Shown: positions 1 to 11,605 of the stretch, piece after piece
How the letters are laid out: each line of letters opens with the position of its first letter
Position numbering within the stretch: the first letter of the stretch is position 1
Notes under the pieces: generated by a model
What the model saw: the letters and a program-made list of their open reading frames with translations, nothing else
Databases searched by the model: none
What the model was told of the DNA's origin: nothing
Assembly: GCA_015680685.1 (NCBI GenBank)
Contig: MNCI01029622.1
Coordinates: 239,825-303,824, forward strand
Origin: Gnetum montanum
Lineage: Eukaryota > Streptophyta > Gnetopsida > Gnetales > Gnetaceae
Direction of reading: 5' to 3'
Length of the DNA stretch: 64,000 nucleotides
Position numbers and translations under genes: made by a program

Positions 1-331
1 ATTTTAGTATTAAGGTGAAATATGTGATTAGCATATTAAGGTGCAACTTGCAATTTTTTCTATAAGATGTGAAATACATAATACAATTTGACTCGCAATT
101 TTCATGTGGAAACTGCGACTAGCATTGTGAAGCACTATGAAAAATCAATTTTTGTAAATATTTTAGCTATGAAGATATGTGCATCGAATGGACTTGTTGA
201 ATCTTTATGCAAAACCAAAGCAACTCGTATGGATATTAAAAACTCAAGACTTCGCAAAACTACGAGTCACATGTTCTCATAATTTTTTAGAAATTTTAAT
301 TGATTTGCATGTGGCAACTAGAAAATTCAAT
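1..331. other. AT-rich DNA, no gene seen
   Basis: AT-rich sequence left of the first recognisable LTR. Two overlapping short open frames here show no family motif. Nothing else is supported. Confidence 0.5.
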
Positions 332-1772
332 TGTTGGAAAACTAAAGATCCCAAGGGGAATAGCTTTAACCTTGGATCCTAAGGGCCTCCAAAAATAGGA
401 TCTAAGGTACCCTAGATGGTCCTACCAATCACCCAAGGACTTATAGAGTCTAAAAAAGTAATAGAAATAAAATGCAATGTAGATCTAATTTAAAATGTAT
501 GCACAAAATAATATAAAATTATAAAAATTTTGCACAATAAACAAAACTATAAACTTTATTATAATAAAATATCATAAATAAAGCAAAGTTTGGAATGTGT
601 ACAAATGGTGCTTGGGGTGCAAAGGATGCACTTAGATGGGGTTTGGAGTCTATTGAAGCTAGTGGCCTTAGATGCCATAGTTAGTTCCACAATCTAGATG
701 CTCCATAACATTTGAAACTGCAACACTTTGCTAGTCCTTTCACCACATCTACAACATTCATGGTGCATGGGAGTAAGATGTGTGGGGGTTTGGAATACAA
801 GGAAGAGCCATGCTAGAAGTCTCAATGCCTAATTTGCTCAATGTTGCAATAAAATATCACACAATCTTGAGGATTAAAAAATGGTCAAAATGGCTATAGG
901 TTCAATGCTAAAATTGCTTCAAAAGATTTGTGTTTGCAAGGAATTCTCAAAGATATGGGATTCAAAAATGGTGGAACCCTTTTATGGTGTTGAAGCTTAG
1001 TTTATATAGGTTTCATTGCCATAATTACAGCTACAAATTTCTATCCTAATTGCTAACAGATTAATGTTATGTGCAAGTGTGGTAGGTTTCCAAATCTAGC
1101 ATGGTTTCCATGAATGGTAAGTTTTGATACCCCTAAGGTACCAAAACCATTTCAGTTACCAAAAATAGTAAAAGAAAATTTTATCCACGTTGGCTTCTTC
1201 CACCCACATTGGCCTTCCAAGAGCAACACTAGGCCTATAGAAACCACATTAGGGGTATAACATCCATGTTGGGGTATGACAACCATGTTGGGGGTATAAC
1301 ACCCAGGCTAGGGGTATAATAGCCATGATGAGGTTACTGGGGCCACGCTAGAGCTGTAGGAGCCATACTAGAGCTATAATACTTCAAGAACAACACTGGG
1401 ATCACATAAGCCACACTGAGGCTATAGGAGCCATGTTGAGGCTTTAGAAGTTAAACCCCCCCAATGTTAAGCATAGGTGACTCGAGTGCAACAAATGTTA
1501 TACCCCCAATAAAACCCATGAAAATACCAATTTTGGTAGTCCAAAAGACATTTCTAACCCTCCTAAGCACAAATATAGATATGGTAGCACTTTTTTCACT
1601 TTGGAAGTGATGCCATAACAACTTATGAGGCATTTTTTCAACCTCAAAAGGTTTAAGTATGTGAAATTATATCTCTTGGATTACAATCTTCATATTTTAC
1701 AATAAAATTCTTACCTTGAGTTTTGATGTGAAAGTTACAAATTGCAACATGAGGTTTCTTGGTGATGTTTCA
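332..1772 (-). mobile_element. LTR (3' LTR) of Tat/Ogre-like Ty3/gypsy element F
   Basis: The stretch starts at a TGTTGGAAAACT sequence and ends at GTTTCA. Just inside follows TTGGCCTCTCTTTG, which on the minus strand is a purine-rich polypurine tract. The same LTR end plus tract arrangement occurs at 29881-29902 in the gag-protease element. Bases 360-480 also align with that element's LTR interior around 29110-29200, including the TCAAGGTGCCCT-like block. The left edge is placed by analogy and is approximate. From 1180 to 1450 it carries many degenerate copies of a CCATGTTGGGG-type motif. No matching right-hand LTR is seen in the window. Confidence 0.55.
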
Positions 1773-2879
1773 TTGGCCTCTCTTTGTTGATGTTTGGTGG
1801 ATTGACTTGATAGACAAATGTCACTACAGGTCTATCACCAACATTCCCTCTCCACACTTAATTCCATAGTGTTAAACCATGCCAAAGAGTGCTTGTGATG
1901 ATGGAATTACGTATTATGATGAGATGATATGGGTGAAAGGCTATATTTGATGATGAGGATGTGTGGGTTAACAATGAATTTTCAATGTTGACATCATGGT
2001 TATAGTTATGGTGATGATATTTTGGCTAATCAATGAGGTCTTTGCACTTTGTGTTTTTGAGATAAAGGTCACTTGATAATGTTCTTGAGGGATCAATATC
2101 CTATATCCAGGTCTCCTTTTCCATTGGGCCTCTCCCTTTGCATGTTTGGAGCCTTTGGTTTATCCCTTTTAGCTTCATAAGCATTTTTGATCTTCTTGGC
2201 CATATGCTTTCCCCCTCCTTTTTTTATGGGGTGAAACCTTCAATGGGTTTCTTTGCCAAGGCTAGGTTTGATTTAGACTTCCCATCAAATGAGATATGTT
2301 ACATACAATAGACTTGATGGTTTTCGTATTGAATGAGATGTGTTCCATCCAATGGACTTGTAAGTGAAGCATCACAAAGGGATGTCATATGGACATAATG
2401 CATGAGTGTCAGACATAGGTTAACATTGTTTGTTAGGGTAAGAAAGGTTATAATTAGGCCATGGGGTTTTGGCTAAAAGAGAGGAAATAGGAATGTTGTG
2501 GAATAGGCACTCTTGGCATAGCAAGACAAACTCATCAAATTTTGCGCATCAAGGTCATGTGGTGACTTGCTACCCTAATGATTTGCACCTTTACAATGAC
2601 TCTAGGCTTCATATTACAAGCACAACTCCAAGAGAGTAAGAAATAGGATGAAAAACATGTTGTTACATTACAATGCATAAGGCCATATAGAATGATTTTC
2701 AAATTAGGCTACCAAGCGTCATATATGTTACCAAGGTTCATAGTTTGTCTATTATACAAAAACATGGAAAGAGGTCATGTCGGCTCGCTTATCATTGGTT
2801 GAAAATTTAGTTGGTGTCTAGTATTGGTTCTCACAAGCTACATGTAGTAATGCTTTAGTTAGAAATGATTGAATCGATT
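1773..2879 (-). other. Non-coding 3' internal region of element F
   Basis: This lies between the LTR end and the integrase remnant. No protein motif is visible on either strand. It is probably the untranslated stretch between integrase and polypurine tract, as in other Tat-group elements. Confidence 0.45.
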
Positions 2880-4343
2880 GGCTAACTCATTTTCATCCAT
2901 GTTTGCTATCCTAAAGGCTCTATTGTCATAGACCTTAGTGACCAAGAAAGATCTTTTCTAGTTGGCTGAGAATTTCTCTACATGCTCGTGGATGGCTTTG
3001 AAGACCAAGTCTCCCTCCTTGATCTTACGCTTGTTCAAGATATGTTAGTGTTGTCATTTTTGCCTCTCTTGGTATCACTCAACATGAGTAAGTGTTCACA
3101 CCTATTGCTCCTCCATTGAATCTAGATTCATGGTGCATAGCTCCTTATTCTATTCATCATTGATGAAGTCAATTAAGGACACTTAGAGTGATGGAACCTA
3201 CAATTTAAGAGGTAAAACATTTTCAGAACCATAAACTAGGCTATATAGAGTTACACTAGTGATGGTCCAGAACATTGTTTTGTAGGCCCAAAGTGCATGG
3301 ACAAGTCACTCATGCCACTTGAATTTACTATTATTCAACATCTTCTTGAGCAAGTTTATGATGACCTTATTGCTTGCTTTGGCTTGCCGATTAGCTTGAG
3401 GGTAATATGGTGAGAAGAAGAAATGCTTAATACCTAGGTCATGACAAAAGTTTTTAATTTCTTAGCTACTAAGTTGGCATTCACTATCTATAACTATAGT
3501 CATAGGTATACCAAAATGGGCTATGATGTTATCCAATATGAATTACAGACTTGTTGAGAAGTTGTCTTCCTTAGAGGAATAGCTTCAAACCAGTTCATGA
3601 AGTATTTGGTTGTAGTGATGATAAAGTTATGCCCTATGGAAGACTTAGGTGTTATAGGTCCAATGATATCCAACCCCTACAATTGAAACAACCAAGTTAT
3701 TTCAGTGGTGGTGTGTAACTCAATTAGTAGCACATGTATTATGTTGTTATGCCATTGATAAGTATCACAATTTTTAACCTTCTACAAGCAATCACTTTCC
3801 ATATAGTGCCAGTAATAACCTAATCATTTGATCTACTTAGAAGACTAATACTTCTTCAATGAGAAGACTTAGAAGACTAGAGCTAGACAATACTTCTCTA
3901 CTTTAGTGTATCAGATCTCATAGGCTATCAATGCATGGCTAAGGTAGTATACTAGAGACTCTGCTCCATCAACTCATTTTTGATAGAGTAGAGAGGAAAT
4001 GGAGACGTCAGAGATAGCAAGGTAGATATAAAATGGTTTATCCTTTTATGATGGATAAACCATTGATAGTTATGCTAACTCTTGCATAAGGTTTTCAAAG
4101 GCTTATTAACATTGAGCTATCCACTCATAGTAAACTTCTTTCTTAAGCAAGTGTTACATGGGTTGTAACTTATCCATAAGCCTAACAATGAACTTATAGA
4201 TAAATTGTAATCTACCTTGTAATCCATGAAGCTCCTTAAGATTAGTTGGTTCTACCAAGTTGGATATGGCTTTAACCTTGTCAAGATTAACACATATCCC
4301 TACTTTAGATCCTACAAAGCCAAGCATCTTACCAATTTTGACA

Positions 4344-4348
4344 CCAAA
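4344..4348. repeat. Target-site duplication, left copy (CCAAA)
   Basis: CCAAA directly precedes the LTR that begins TGATGGATCATG. The identical pentamer follows the LTR at 5166-5170. A 5-bp duplication is the usual signature of LTR-element integration. Confidence 0.9.
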
Positions 4349-5165
4349 TGATGGATCATGATATCGCATTCCCCACGATATCGCGTCTTCCCCTACGATA
4401 TTGCGTACACGATATTGCAGTGCACCATCAAATATATAAATAAGAGGTGGCTCTCCCTTGTTCCACAACAATAGGTTAGATTGTAGCGAAGCTTTGGTAG
4501 TTTGATCCCTCCAGAGATGGATTATTTTCCCGTGTATGCCCGTAGTGTGGTGAATGTAATTGTACGACATCCTTTATTCAAGTGTGACGTACTTGGACAT
4601 GCACATGACCAGCAATAAAGATCAAGATTACTGCATCATTGCAACATTCAATTTGCTATTTATTTAATTAATTATTATTTATTTCTTTTCTAGTTAATAT
4701 TCTCTCACCCTTAAACTCACGTTAGAACGCGGAATGAGTATGACTTGATTACAAGCATTTAAGTGTGACTACTTGGTAACCCAGTAGTGCACCTAGGATC
4801 TGCGCTTGGTAATCCTAGTGGTAGTCATGCACGAAGTCCAAGATGTGTATGGATGATCAAGGAACAGATGTTGATCGCACTTAGGCTAGATTAGATTCTT
4901 TTACCCTTTCCCTCCTAGCTTAGATAATATTATTTTCCATTGCCTTCAGGAGTAGCATTAGATTAGGAAACCCATCATACACCTCACTCTGGACTAAACC
5001 ATATGTGACAAATATAATACTAGTCCAAGTGGGAAGATAATGAACTATGACCTAAGGATAACTATCTAGGTTCCACAACTAGTCCGTCTGCGGAGTTTGA
5101 TTGGATTGCACGTGAAACCGCTCGTATTCGTATGGTTGAGTGTAGGGGTACCTCGCCACTCATCA
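4349..5165 (+). mobile_element. Solo LTR of Athila-like (tRNA-Asp-primed) family, inserted in RT of element F
   Basis: An 817-bp LTR with TGATG at one end and CATCA at the other, bounded by perfect CCAAA duplications. No primer site or internal sequence follows, so it is a solo LTR, presumably left by LTR-LTR recombination. It aligns over most of its length with the LTR at 63050-63968, for example GACATGCACATGAC with CAATAAAGATCAAG, and CTTGGTAATCCTAGTGGTAG. U3 holds about four copies of a 17-bp unit around CACGATATCGC (4357-4422). A TATAAATA box follows near 4435-4442. On both sides the RT frame of the host element resumes, which fixes the insertion exactly. Confidence 0.93.
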
Positions 5166-5170
5166 CCAAA
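5166..5170. repeat. Target-site duplication, right copy (CCAAA)
   Basis: Matches 4344-4348 exactly. Removing the LTR and one copy restores continuity of the minus-strand RT frame of element F. Confidence 0.9.
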
Positions 5171-5865
5171 GACATACCTTTTGGGATTAAGCCCAAGCTC
5201 ATATTTAATACATCATTTAAGGACATGGTCATGGTCATGTGCATGGTCATTGGTCACTTTAGACTTAATGGCTATATCATCTATGTAATTGTTAAGAAAT
5301 CCTAGCATGTAGTCACTAAAGATATACATCATCGCTCTTTGGTAGGTTACTCCTATGTTTGTTAGACCAAAGAACATCATAGTATAACAAAAGGTATCCC
5401 AAGGAGTCATGAAAATCGTATTGAGTTGATGTTCTAGGTTAATCCTAATTTGGTTGTATTCTGAGAACCCATCCATAAAGGATAATAAGGCATGCCTAGT
5501 CATAGTATTAATAAGTTGATCAATACTAGGTAAAGTGAAATCATCTTTGATAGTTTCCTTATTTAGGTCTTAAAAATCAATGAAAATATGTATACTCCCA
5601 TGTTTCTTAGGGACTACCATTATGTTGGATACCCATCCCACATAATCAACAACTTTGATGAAACCAGGTTGATATAGTTTTGTGATTTCATCATGAACTG
5701 CTAGGGCCAAATTAGGTCTATCTTACAAACCTTTTGCTTGACAAGTCTAAAGCTAGGATCAATTATGATATTTTGTTGAAAACATGGGTTAAGACCTAGC
5801 ATATCTTCATATGATTAAGAAAAGGACTTAATATTATCTTGTAGGACCTTGGTGATGTCTTGAGC

Positions 5866-6117
5866 CTATTGAGGTTCCAGTGAGAAACTTACTTTTAGGA
5901 TTCTCTCCTCACCACTGTGTGTCATGATAGGAACCTTAGCTAAAGAGTCTTTGGTCATGTCACCAGCTTCTAGGTCAAGGGTTTTGACTAGGTTTTCAGA
6001 CCATTCTAAAGGTTTCTCTATCAAGGCTATGTGGTTAACTAGACTCTCAAGCTCAAGATGTAGGCAATTAGGATTAATACATCGTTCAACATCATCGTGG
6101 AACCCGCTTAGGCTCAA
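5866..6117 (-). pseudogene. Linker between protease and RT of element F (fragment)
   Basis: An 83-codon open stretch lies just upstream (right) of the RT on the same strand. It includes TLDLEAGD, similar in position and style to the acidic ETINLGT-type linker that precedes RT in Tat-group polyproteins. No protease active site is seen to its right, so gag and protease of F are missing or unrecognisable. Confidence 0.4.
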
Positions 6118-6996
6118 AGGAAAACTAATTTGCTCCTAGGTACTTATACTCTAGTCTTGCATGTCAAACATAAGCACATGAAGTGGCACCTAGAAAAAAT
6201 GAGTAAATAATGTCAAAACAATATAAAATATCTTAGTAACTATGCAAATACATGTTATTTCAAGGTTAAAAAAAATGCAAAGAAGGTCAACAAAGGCTAT
6301 AAGAGATAGGTGAAGGTAAATAAGTTAGAACAAACACCACATAAGGTCAAATAGTGGTTGAACAAGGTCAAAAAAAGCTATAGTATAATGAAAGTATGAA
6401 AGCAAAGGTGAAACATGTCTACTAAGGTTACATTTTTGCTAGTTTTGGGCCTTAGCGGACCATGTTACTAGTTTAAGGCTTTGGCAGGCCATAGTTACAT
6501 GGTGTTAAATGATGGTCAAGAATGATCAAACCCCATCACCTAACACCAATCAAAGTTTAAACAAGGGTTAACAAAGATCACAATAGAGAAAATGAGGTAG
6601 ATATGATGGAACTAAAGTTATGTAAAGGTTGAATGAGGTCAATTGATGTTAATAAGATCATCAATGCATAAAAAGGTCAAAATAAGTTAACACATCATGA
6701 AACAAGGTCAAATCAATCAAGGTGAGAAACATATGGTAAAACATGATTAATATTGATAAAAAAGGATTAGCTTTTGCTAGTGTTAGGTCTTAGTGGGCCA
6801 TGGTAAGGGGCTACAAAGGTGAAAGATGAGTTTGGACATCTATGGGGGCCATTTTAAGGTTCTTTTTGGTCAAAAAGGAGGTTTTTCTAAGCACCTATGT
6901 TGGAGCCATGCTGACCAATGTGGGTGGGATGACCCCTAGCATGGATATGATGGTCATGTTATTTTCCAGGTTGATTTTGATTAATTTTTTGAGGAT
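6118..6996. other. Non-coding flank with Tat-type GCTAGTTTAAGG motif
   Basis: No coding motif. Two blocks (6438-6500 and 6776-6800) carry a motif of the form CTAGTTTAAGGC, then TT, then GGCAGGCCATAG. The same motif is arrayed at 31012-31280 in the gag-protease element. This supports a Tat-group untranslated region. Bases 6842-6960 also contain the GCCATGCTGACCAATGTGG motif shared with 13800-14650. Confidence 0.45.
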
Positions 6997-8336
6997 TGTT
7001 AAACTTAGAAGGGGTAAGGGATGAATAAGTTCCCCAAATCAAAAAATTCTTTAACACAAAAGCACATCAAATTTTATGTGGTTTTCCAACTTGGGTACTT
7101 CACACTTGGAAGGTAGATTGCTTGCACATCTTTGGACTGCTCCAAAAATATGATTTAGAGGACACAGCAACCTTTATAAGATTTGATCTCCTCTATGGAG
7201 AGTTTTATGACTATGAAATCTCTCAACCATGCAAGGTCCTAACAAGCTCAAAATGTGGCTTGAAAGGTAACACAGCCTGTACAAGCTCAAAGATTTGCTC
7301 TAGAGTGATTTGATGCAAAGAATCAACTAAATATTGCAAGGTCAAAACAAACTTAGAATGTGGTTTTGAGGATCCCACAACATTTACAACTTGAGTTCCA
7401 CTTTGAAGTGTTGTGGTACTACACCAACACTCAATCCTGTAGGATCTTGACAAGCTTAAGCAAGATGCCTTCCCCCAAGAAGCACATCAAGCTCACAACA
7501 CAAAAAAAGAGAACAACAATTATAAGGAAAGAATGCAACTAAATCTGGTGATCCTTGTAGTTTGTGTTACAACTCACTTTGATCACTTACAATGGAAAAA
7601 AGATGGTATAATGAGGAATAATAATAAGAGAATGATGTATACAATGATTGCTTGATAATAACACTTAATGGTACACAATGCTTACTCATTTTCCAATGGA
7701 ATGAAATCTTCTTATAGCCAATATGTTTTTGAAAATACCTTGGAATTTGTGTAATGACTATCTAACGGTTACTAGAAACATCTTCTTCAAGACTTCCACA
7801 TCTTTCTGCATTAGACCTTCATTTTAGAAAGGTGTCTTCTCCCCAAGAAAGATGTCTTTGTGAATATGTCTTTCCCATCATAAGGATGTCTATTGTTTTT
7901 CAAAGATGCCTTCTTCTAAGTAACCTTCAACTTGGCCAAGATGTTTGCTATTTCTGAAAGATGTCTACTCTTCAGGGGAGACGTCTCTTTTATAGGCCCC
8001 AAAAATAACACTGCTTGTTTTGATGCTAGAACCCTCTAGATGCCTCCAACCAAGTCCCCATAGATCCTATAACTTCATAAAATCATCAAAATGAGCCAAA
8101 AACACTTTGAAATATGCCAAAACATTTAGGAACAATCCTTAACAAAAGTCAACATAAAATAGACACATATTTCTTGAATTCTTGATATTCATCAATTCCT
8201 CCTTGAGTTCTTGTGATACTAACTTTGCTTGTGAGTTCTTGAATCCTTTGGAATTTTCTCTTATAAACAAAATAATCAAACAAACATCATTTATTCTCCA
8301 TTTTCCTTAAGGTTTTGACATACCAAAAGGTCAACA
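6997..8336 (-). repeat. 3' LTR of the SIRE-like copia element
   Basis: A 1340-bp copy starting TGTTAAACTTAGAAGG and ending AAAAGGTCAACA. It aligns along its length with 12479-13735, for example CATCAAATTTTATGTGGTT and GTATACAATGATTRCTTGATAATA. It lies next to the polypurine tract, so it is the 3' LTR of a minus-strand element. Confidence 0.9.
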
Positions 8337-8352
8337 ATCTCCCCCTTTTTGG
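8337..8352 (-). promoter_or_regulatory. Polypurine tract of the SIRE-like element
   Basis: On the minus strand the bases beside the 3' LTR read AAAAAGGGGGAGAT. This is a classic copia polypurine tract that would prime plus-strand DNA synthesis. Similar blocks recur near 8417 and 8538. Confidence 0.85.
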
Positions 8353-10456
8353 TGATGTTCAAAATTTAAGAAAATGGATTGGTAGACATACAAATATCCA
8401 AATATCCATAACTATTCCTCCCCCTTTTTGAATAGCATCAAAAAGGATAAAGCACATAAACCTGTCTCTAAATAAATATCATAAAAGAGCAACATCATAT
8501 AGTATGCATGACCAATATGAAAAAAAAAAAAAAACAACTCTCCCCCATTTTGGATAAGATTAGAAAGGATAGTGCACAAAAATGAAGGCATATAAATTCC
8601 AATATTGCTCATTATATTAGTTTAAATATATCCACTAGATCCCAATGGTGTTCAATCATAGCTATACCATAGTTAGAAATGATATCCATAGTAGCACAAT
8701 CTTCATCCAAATATATTTCCAAGTATAGACATACTCATTATATAAAAGATATATCATTTTTTAGATAAAGCAATTTCTAAGATATCTATATTGATTGTAA
8801 GAATCTTTAAGGTATATTATCCAATCATTTTCAAAAACTCCCTAAAAGGCATTCATAATAGAAATATGAGTACTTCTTGCTTTAGTTTAGTTCATATTAA
8901 AAAGAGAGGGCTTAAGTACTCAAGGGAAGATATATTCATAGAATGTTGTATTATCATAGAGATACAAACATTTAGTGAAGGAAGAAAAATTAGGTAAAGA
9001 GTACACATTACTAAGTATCAAAACATAGGCTAATGATGAAAACATACATTTCATTAAGAGCTTCTCTTTATTGTTCAAAAACAATGTTAAAATGAACAAG
9101 CCACAACTAATCCAAAGACAACTAAAACAAGCCTTTCAATTAATGTCCAAGGAAATATAAACTAGATGCCAAAGACAAAAGATTGAGCATTTAGAATCAA
9201 GTAACCTATCTATTTGAATCAATTTTCCCATTAAAACCTATATCTTATGATTTGATACTCATCCAATATTCTCTTACTTGTAAAACATCAATAAAAAGAT
9301 AAGGAATAGTAATTTCGTTACATGTGAGTAAAAACATGCATATTTAGCTTTTAAGAAAAATTAATGCATCAAACACAACCAACCATCTTTTTACCCAAAA
9401 AAAAAATTCATAAACTAATATATGATAATCATGTTGATAAGAAATATATATATATCATTTCTTACCAAAAGAAATCATGAACACCAAACCATCATTGAAT
9501 ACTTTACCATCCTCTTAAATGAATAATCCTTTTGTTGGTCATTTTTAGCAGTAGATGTTAAAGTGGGAGTGTCTTTTAGTTAAAGTCTCAAAAGACTCCC
9601 CCTACATCAGTGGCCTATAAGATGAAAATTGTTGAAGAGGTACATGGTTCCCCTAGATACATGCTTGAGTTTCTTCCTTTTGTCATAATGCATTTGTTGT
9701 AGAGAGATTTGTATTCTCTATTGAGCCTCTTAGAATCTTCATGCTACATTGAAATTCTAAGATCAAGTGTGGAGACTAAGGTCTCTCATCAATGAACAAT
9801 GAAGATGCAAATATTTTTAAGATAATTAATAAGGAATCCCTTTTGATTATATTAGAGGTGCCAAATCAAATGCTTCAAAATCTTTCTAAAAGCAATTGGA
9901 CTTTATGATTTTAGAGTGAAGCAACAATGCCATATCATATGGAATATAATACATATATGTTTAAATAATAATGAATGATCAACAATAAGCTTTTGATCCA
10001 TGAATTGCAGTCAAGAGTTTTAACTCACTTGAAACCAATACATTCTAGCTAAGAGCATGATTTGTTAACAAAAACTTTACAAGAAATACAAGCAAGGTAT
10101 TAAAATGAATTGCAAGATCAAGAATTTTTTTTGAATTTCCAAAGATTTCCAATAGCTTTTCATCACAATAAATTAATTTAGTCTAATGTCATTACATCAA
10201 GGAATAATAATTATACCTATTCTTACCGTTACTTATCTTGCTTGTTGATGGAGAATGGAGGTGTCTAGCAAGCTTGAGAATGAGATTCCTCCTTTCAAGT
10301 TTCTCTTCTCACACAGACTTCTTCAATGTCTAAGGCTTTGCTCCATTTTACAAATTGGCTAACTAGTGTCTTTTAAGTCTCAAGTTCCTTCCTCTTGGTT
10401 CTCCATACTTTCTTAACTCTCTTGTCCTCTTAAGCTCTTCAAGTTTTCTTGTGATC
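8353..10456. other. Non-coding interior of the copia element; pol absent
   Basis: No protease, integrase, RT or RNase H motif is found on either strand in this 2.1 kb. It is AT-rich. A 14-base A run at 8521-8534 lies beside a further CTCTCCCCC block, and GACTCCCCCT is at 9594. The position fits the long 3' untranslated segment of SIRE-type elements, with the pol region deleted. Confidence 0.6.
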
Positions 10457-11580
10457 TTACATAATTCCTTTTCTTGATGCATTTTGATAAGATAAAGGAG
10501 TCTTGTGATATGACCAAGTGCTCATATGATAAAACTTTAAATTACACTCCCATTGTTTATGTCCAAACTTAATACAATAATAACATATAACCCTCCTATT
10601 ATAGTAAGAGTGATTAGAATGATCAAACCTTTGAGGAGTCTTTTGATGGATAGGATTTTCTTCTGATGTAGTACCCTTACTCCTTGGAGATTCCTTTAGA
10701 TGGGATGAAGGTTGTTCTTCTTGGAAATAGCATCCAAGTCCACTTTTATTTTGTGGACTTCTTCCTTGTCCAAGAACCATTTTAAGGGACTCTTTCCTTT
10801 TAACCAACTTCTCATTTACAAGCATTACATTTGGAATTTCTTCTTTAGCCTACTCATAGGACATGGTTAGCTTTTCATTCTTAGCCCTTAGGTTTTAGAT
10901 TTCTTTTGCAAGATTAGAAATTGTTGTATTTAATAAGGAAATTTCTTGAGCCTTTGTTTTAACTTGCTTGTTCAACTTTGTACAAAGATTTTAAAGAGAA
11001 AATTTCATTACACAATAAATCAAACCTCTCATCCTCATTAAGTTCATCATCTAAGGTGTTAACATCATCATCAGTGAGAGCCATATAGACAAGGTATGAA
11101 TCCTGTGCATTGTCCTCCACCTATTCATCATTTTTCTCTTCATCATTTCAACTTGAGTAGAAGTTGGTCTTTCTCATCTCCTCATCATTTTTGTCCTTTT
11201 GCTATAACCTTCCATTACTAGGACATTTGGATATCACATGGCCTCTTCCATCACATACCAAGAATTCTATTGAAGATGAATCAAAATTAGAACTTGAAAT
11301 TTTTTTACCTATTTCCTTACCCTTGAATTAATTGGGTTTTTATTGATTGAAGCTCTTACTCATCTACTTAATCACATTGGTTAGTTTTCGAATCTCAACC
11401 TTATGGTTTGAGTTCTCTTTATTAAGTTAAAAACATTTATCATTAGCCTTTATAGCAAATGTGATATAGGAATTAAGCACATCAATTGATGAAACACGTT
11501 AGTCTCTTTATCCAGATGTATCTTATGTTGATTTCTCCTTCCATGTTCACTCTTGAAGATTGATGTAAAGTGCAAGAGTA
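10457..11580 (-). pseudogene. Ty1/copia gag relic with two zinc-knuckle remnants
   Basis: Minus-strand gag. The best preserved part is a 122-codon frame at 10457-10825. It contains CYYCIKFGHKQWEC, a CX2CX4HX4C zinc knuckle that would bind genomic RNA in the nucleocapsid. A second partial knuckle, VCDGRGHVISKCP (near 11220-11260), lies upstream and has lost its first cysteine. The protease that normally follows the knuckle region is missing. Stops and frameshifts separate the fragments. Confidence 0.7.
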
Positions 11581-11584
11581 CTAG

Positions 11585-11596
11585 GCTTTAATACCA
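11585..11596 (-). promoter_or_regulatory. Primer-binding site for initiator tRNA-Met
   Basis: On the minus strand this reads TGGTATTAAAGC, nine bases inside the 5' LTR. It differs from the canonical plant copia site TGGTATCAGAGC by two transitions (C to T and G to A). This confirms the Ty1/copia assignment and the orientation. Confidence 0.85.
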
Positions 11597-11605
11597 CATC
11601 AAGAT

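Larger units (their letters stand above)
2880..5760 (-). pseudogene. Tat/Ogre-like pol relic (RT, partial RNase H, integrase), split by a solo LTR
   Basis: Reading leftwards on the minus strand, RT motifs come first: VPKKHGS with IDF near 5600, then LSFMDGFSEYNQIRI (5440-5490), then YIDDIAIKS, the YxDD catalytic box, near 5270. The solo LTR at 4349-5165 interrupts next, and RT resumes at 4154-4343 with GKMLGF and LHGLQGRLQFIYKFI. RNase H begins at about 4060 (KPFYIYLAISDVS) but stops near 3900. The frame then jumps to the integrase zinc region, so most of RNase H is deleted. The integrase core has a LDIIGPI box near 3670. The C-terminal region runs to about 2880. The DMSFLG-type RT wording and GLDIIGPI fit the Tat/Ogre branch. 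Many in-frame stops make it non-functional. Confidence 0.85.
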
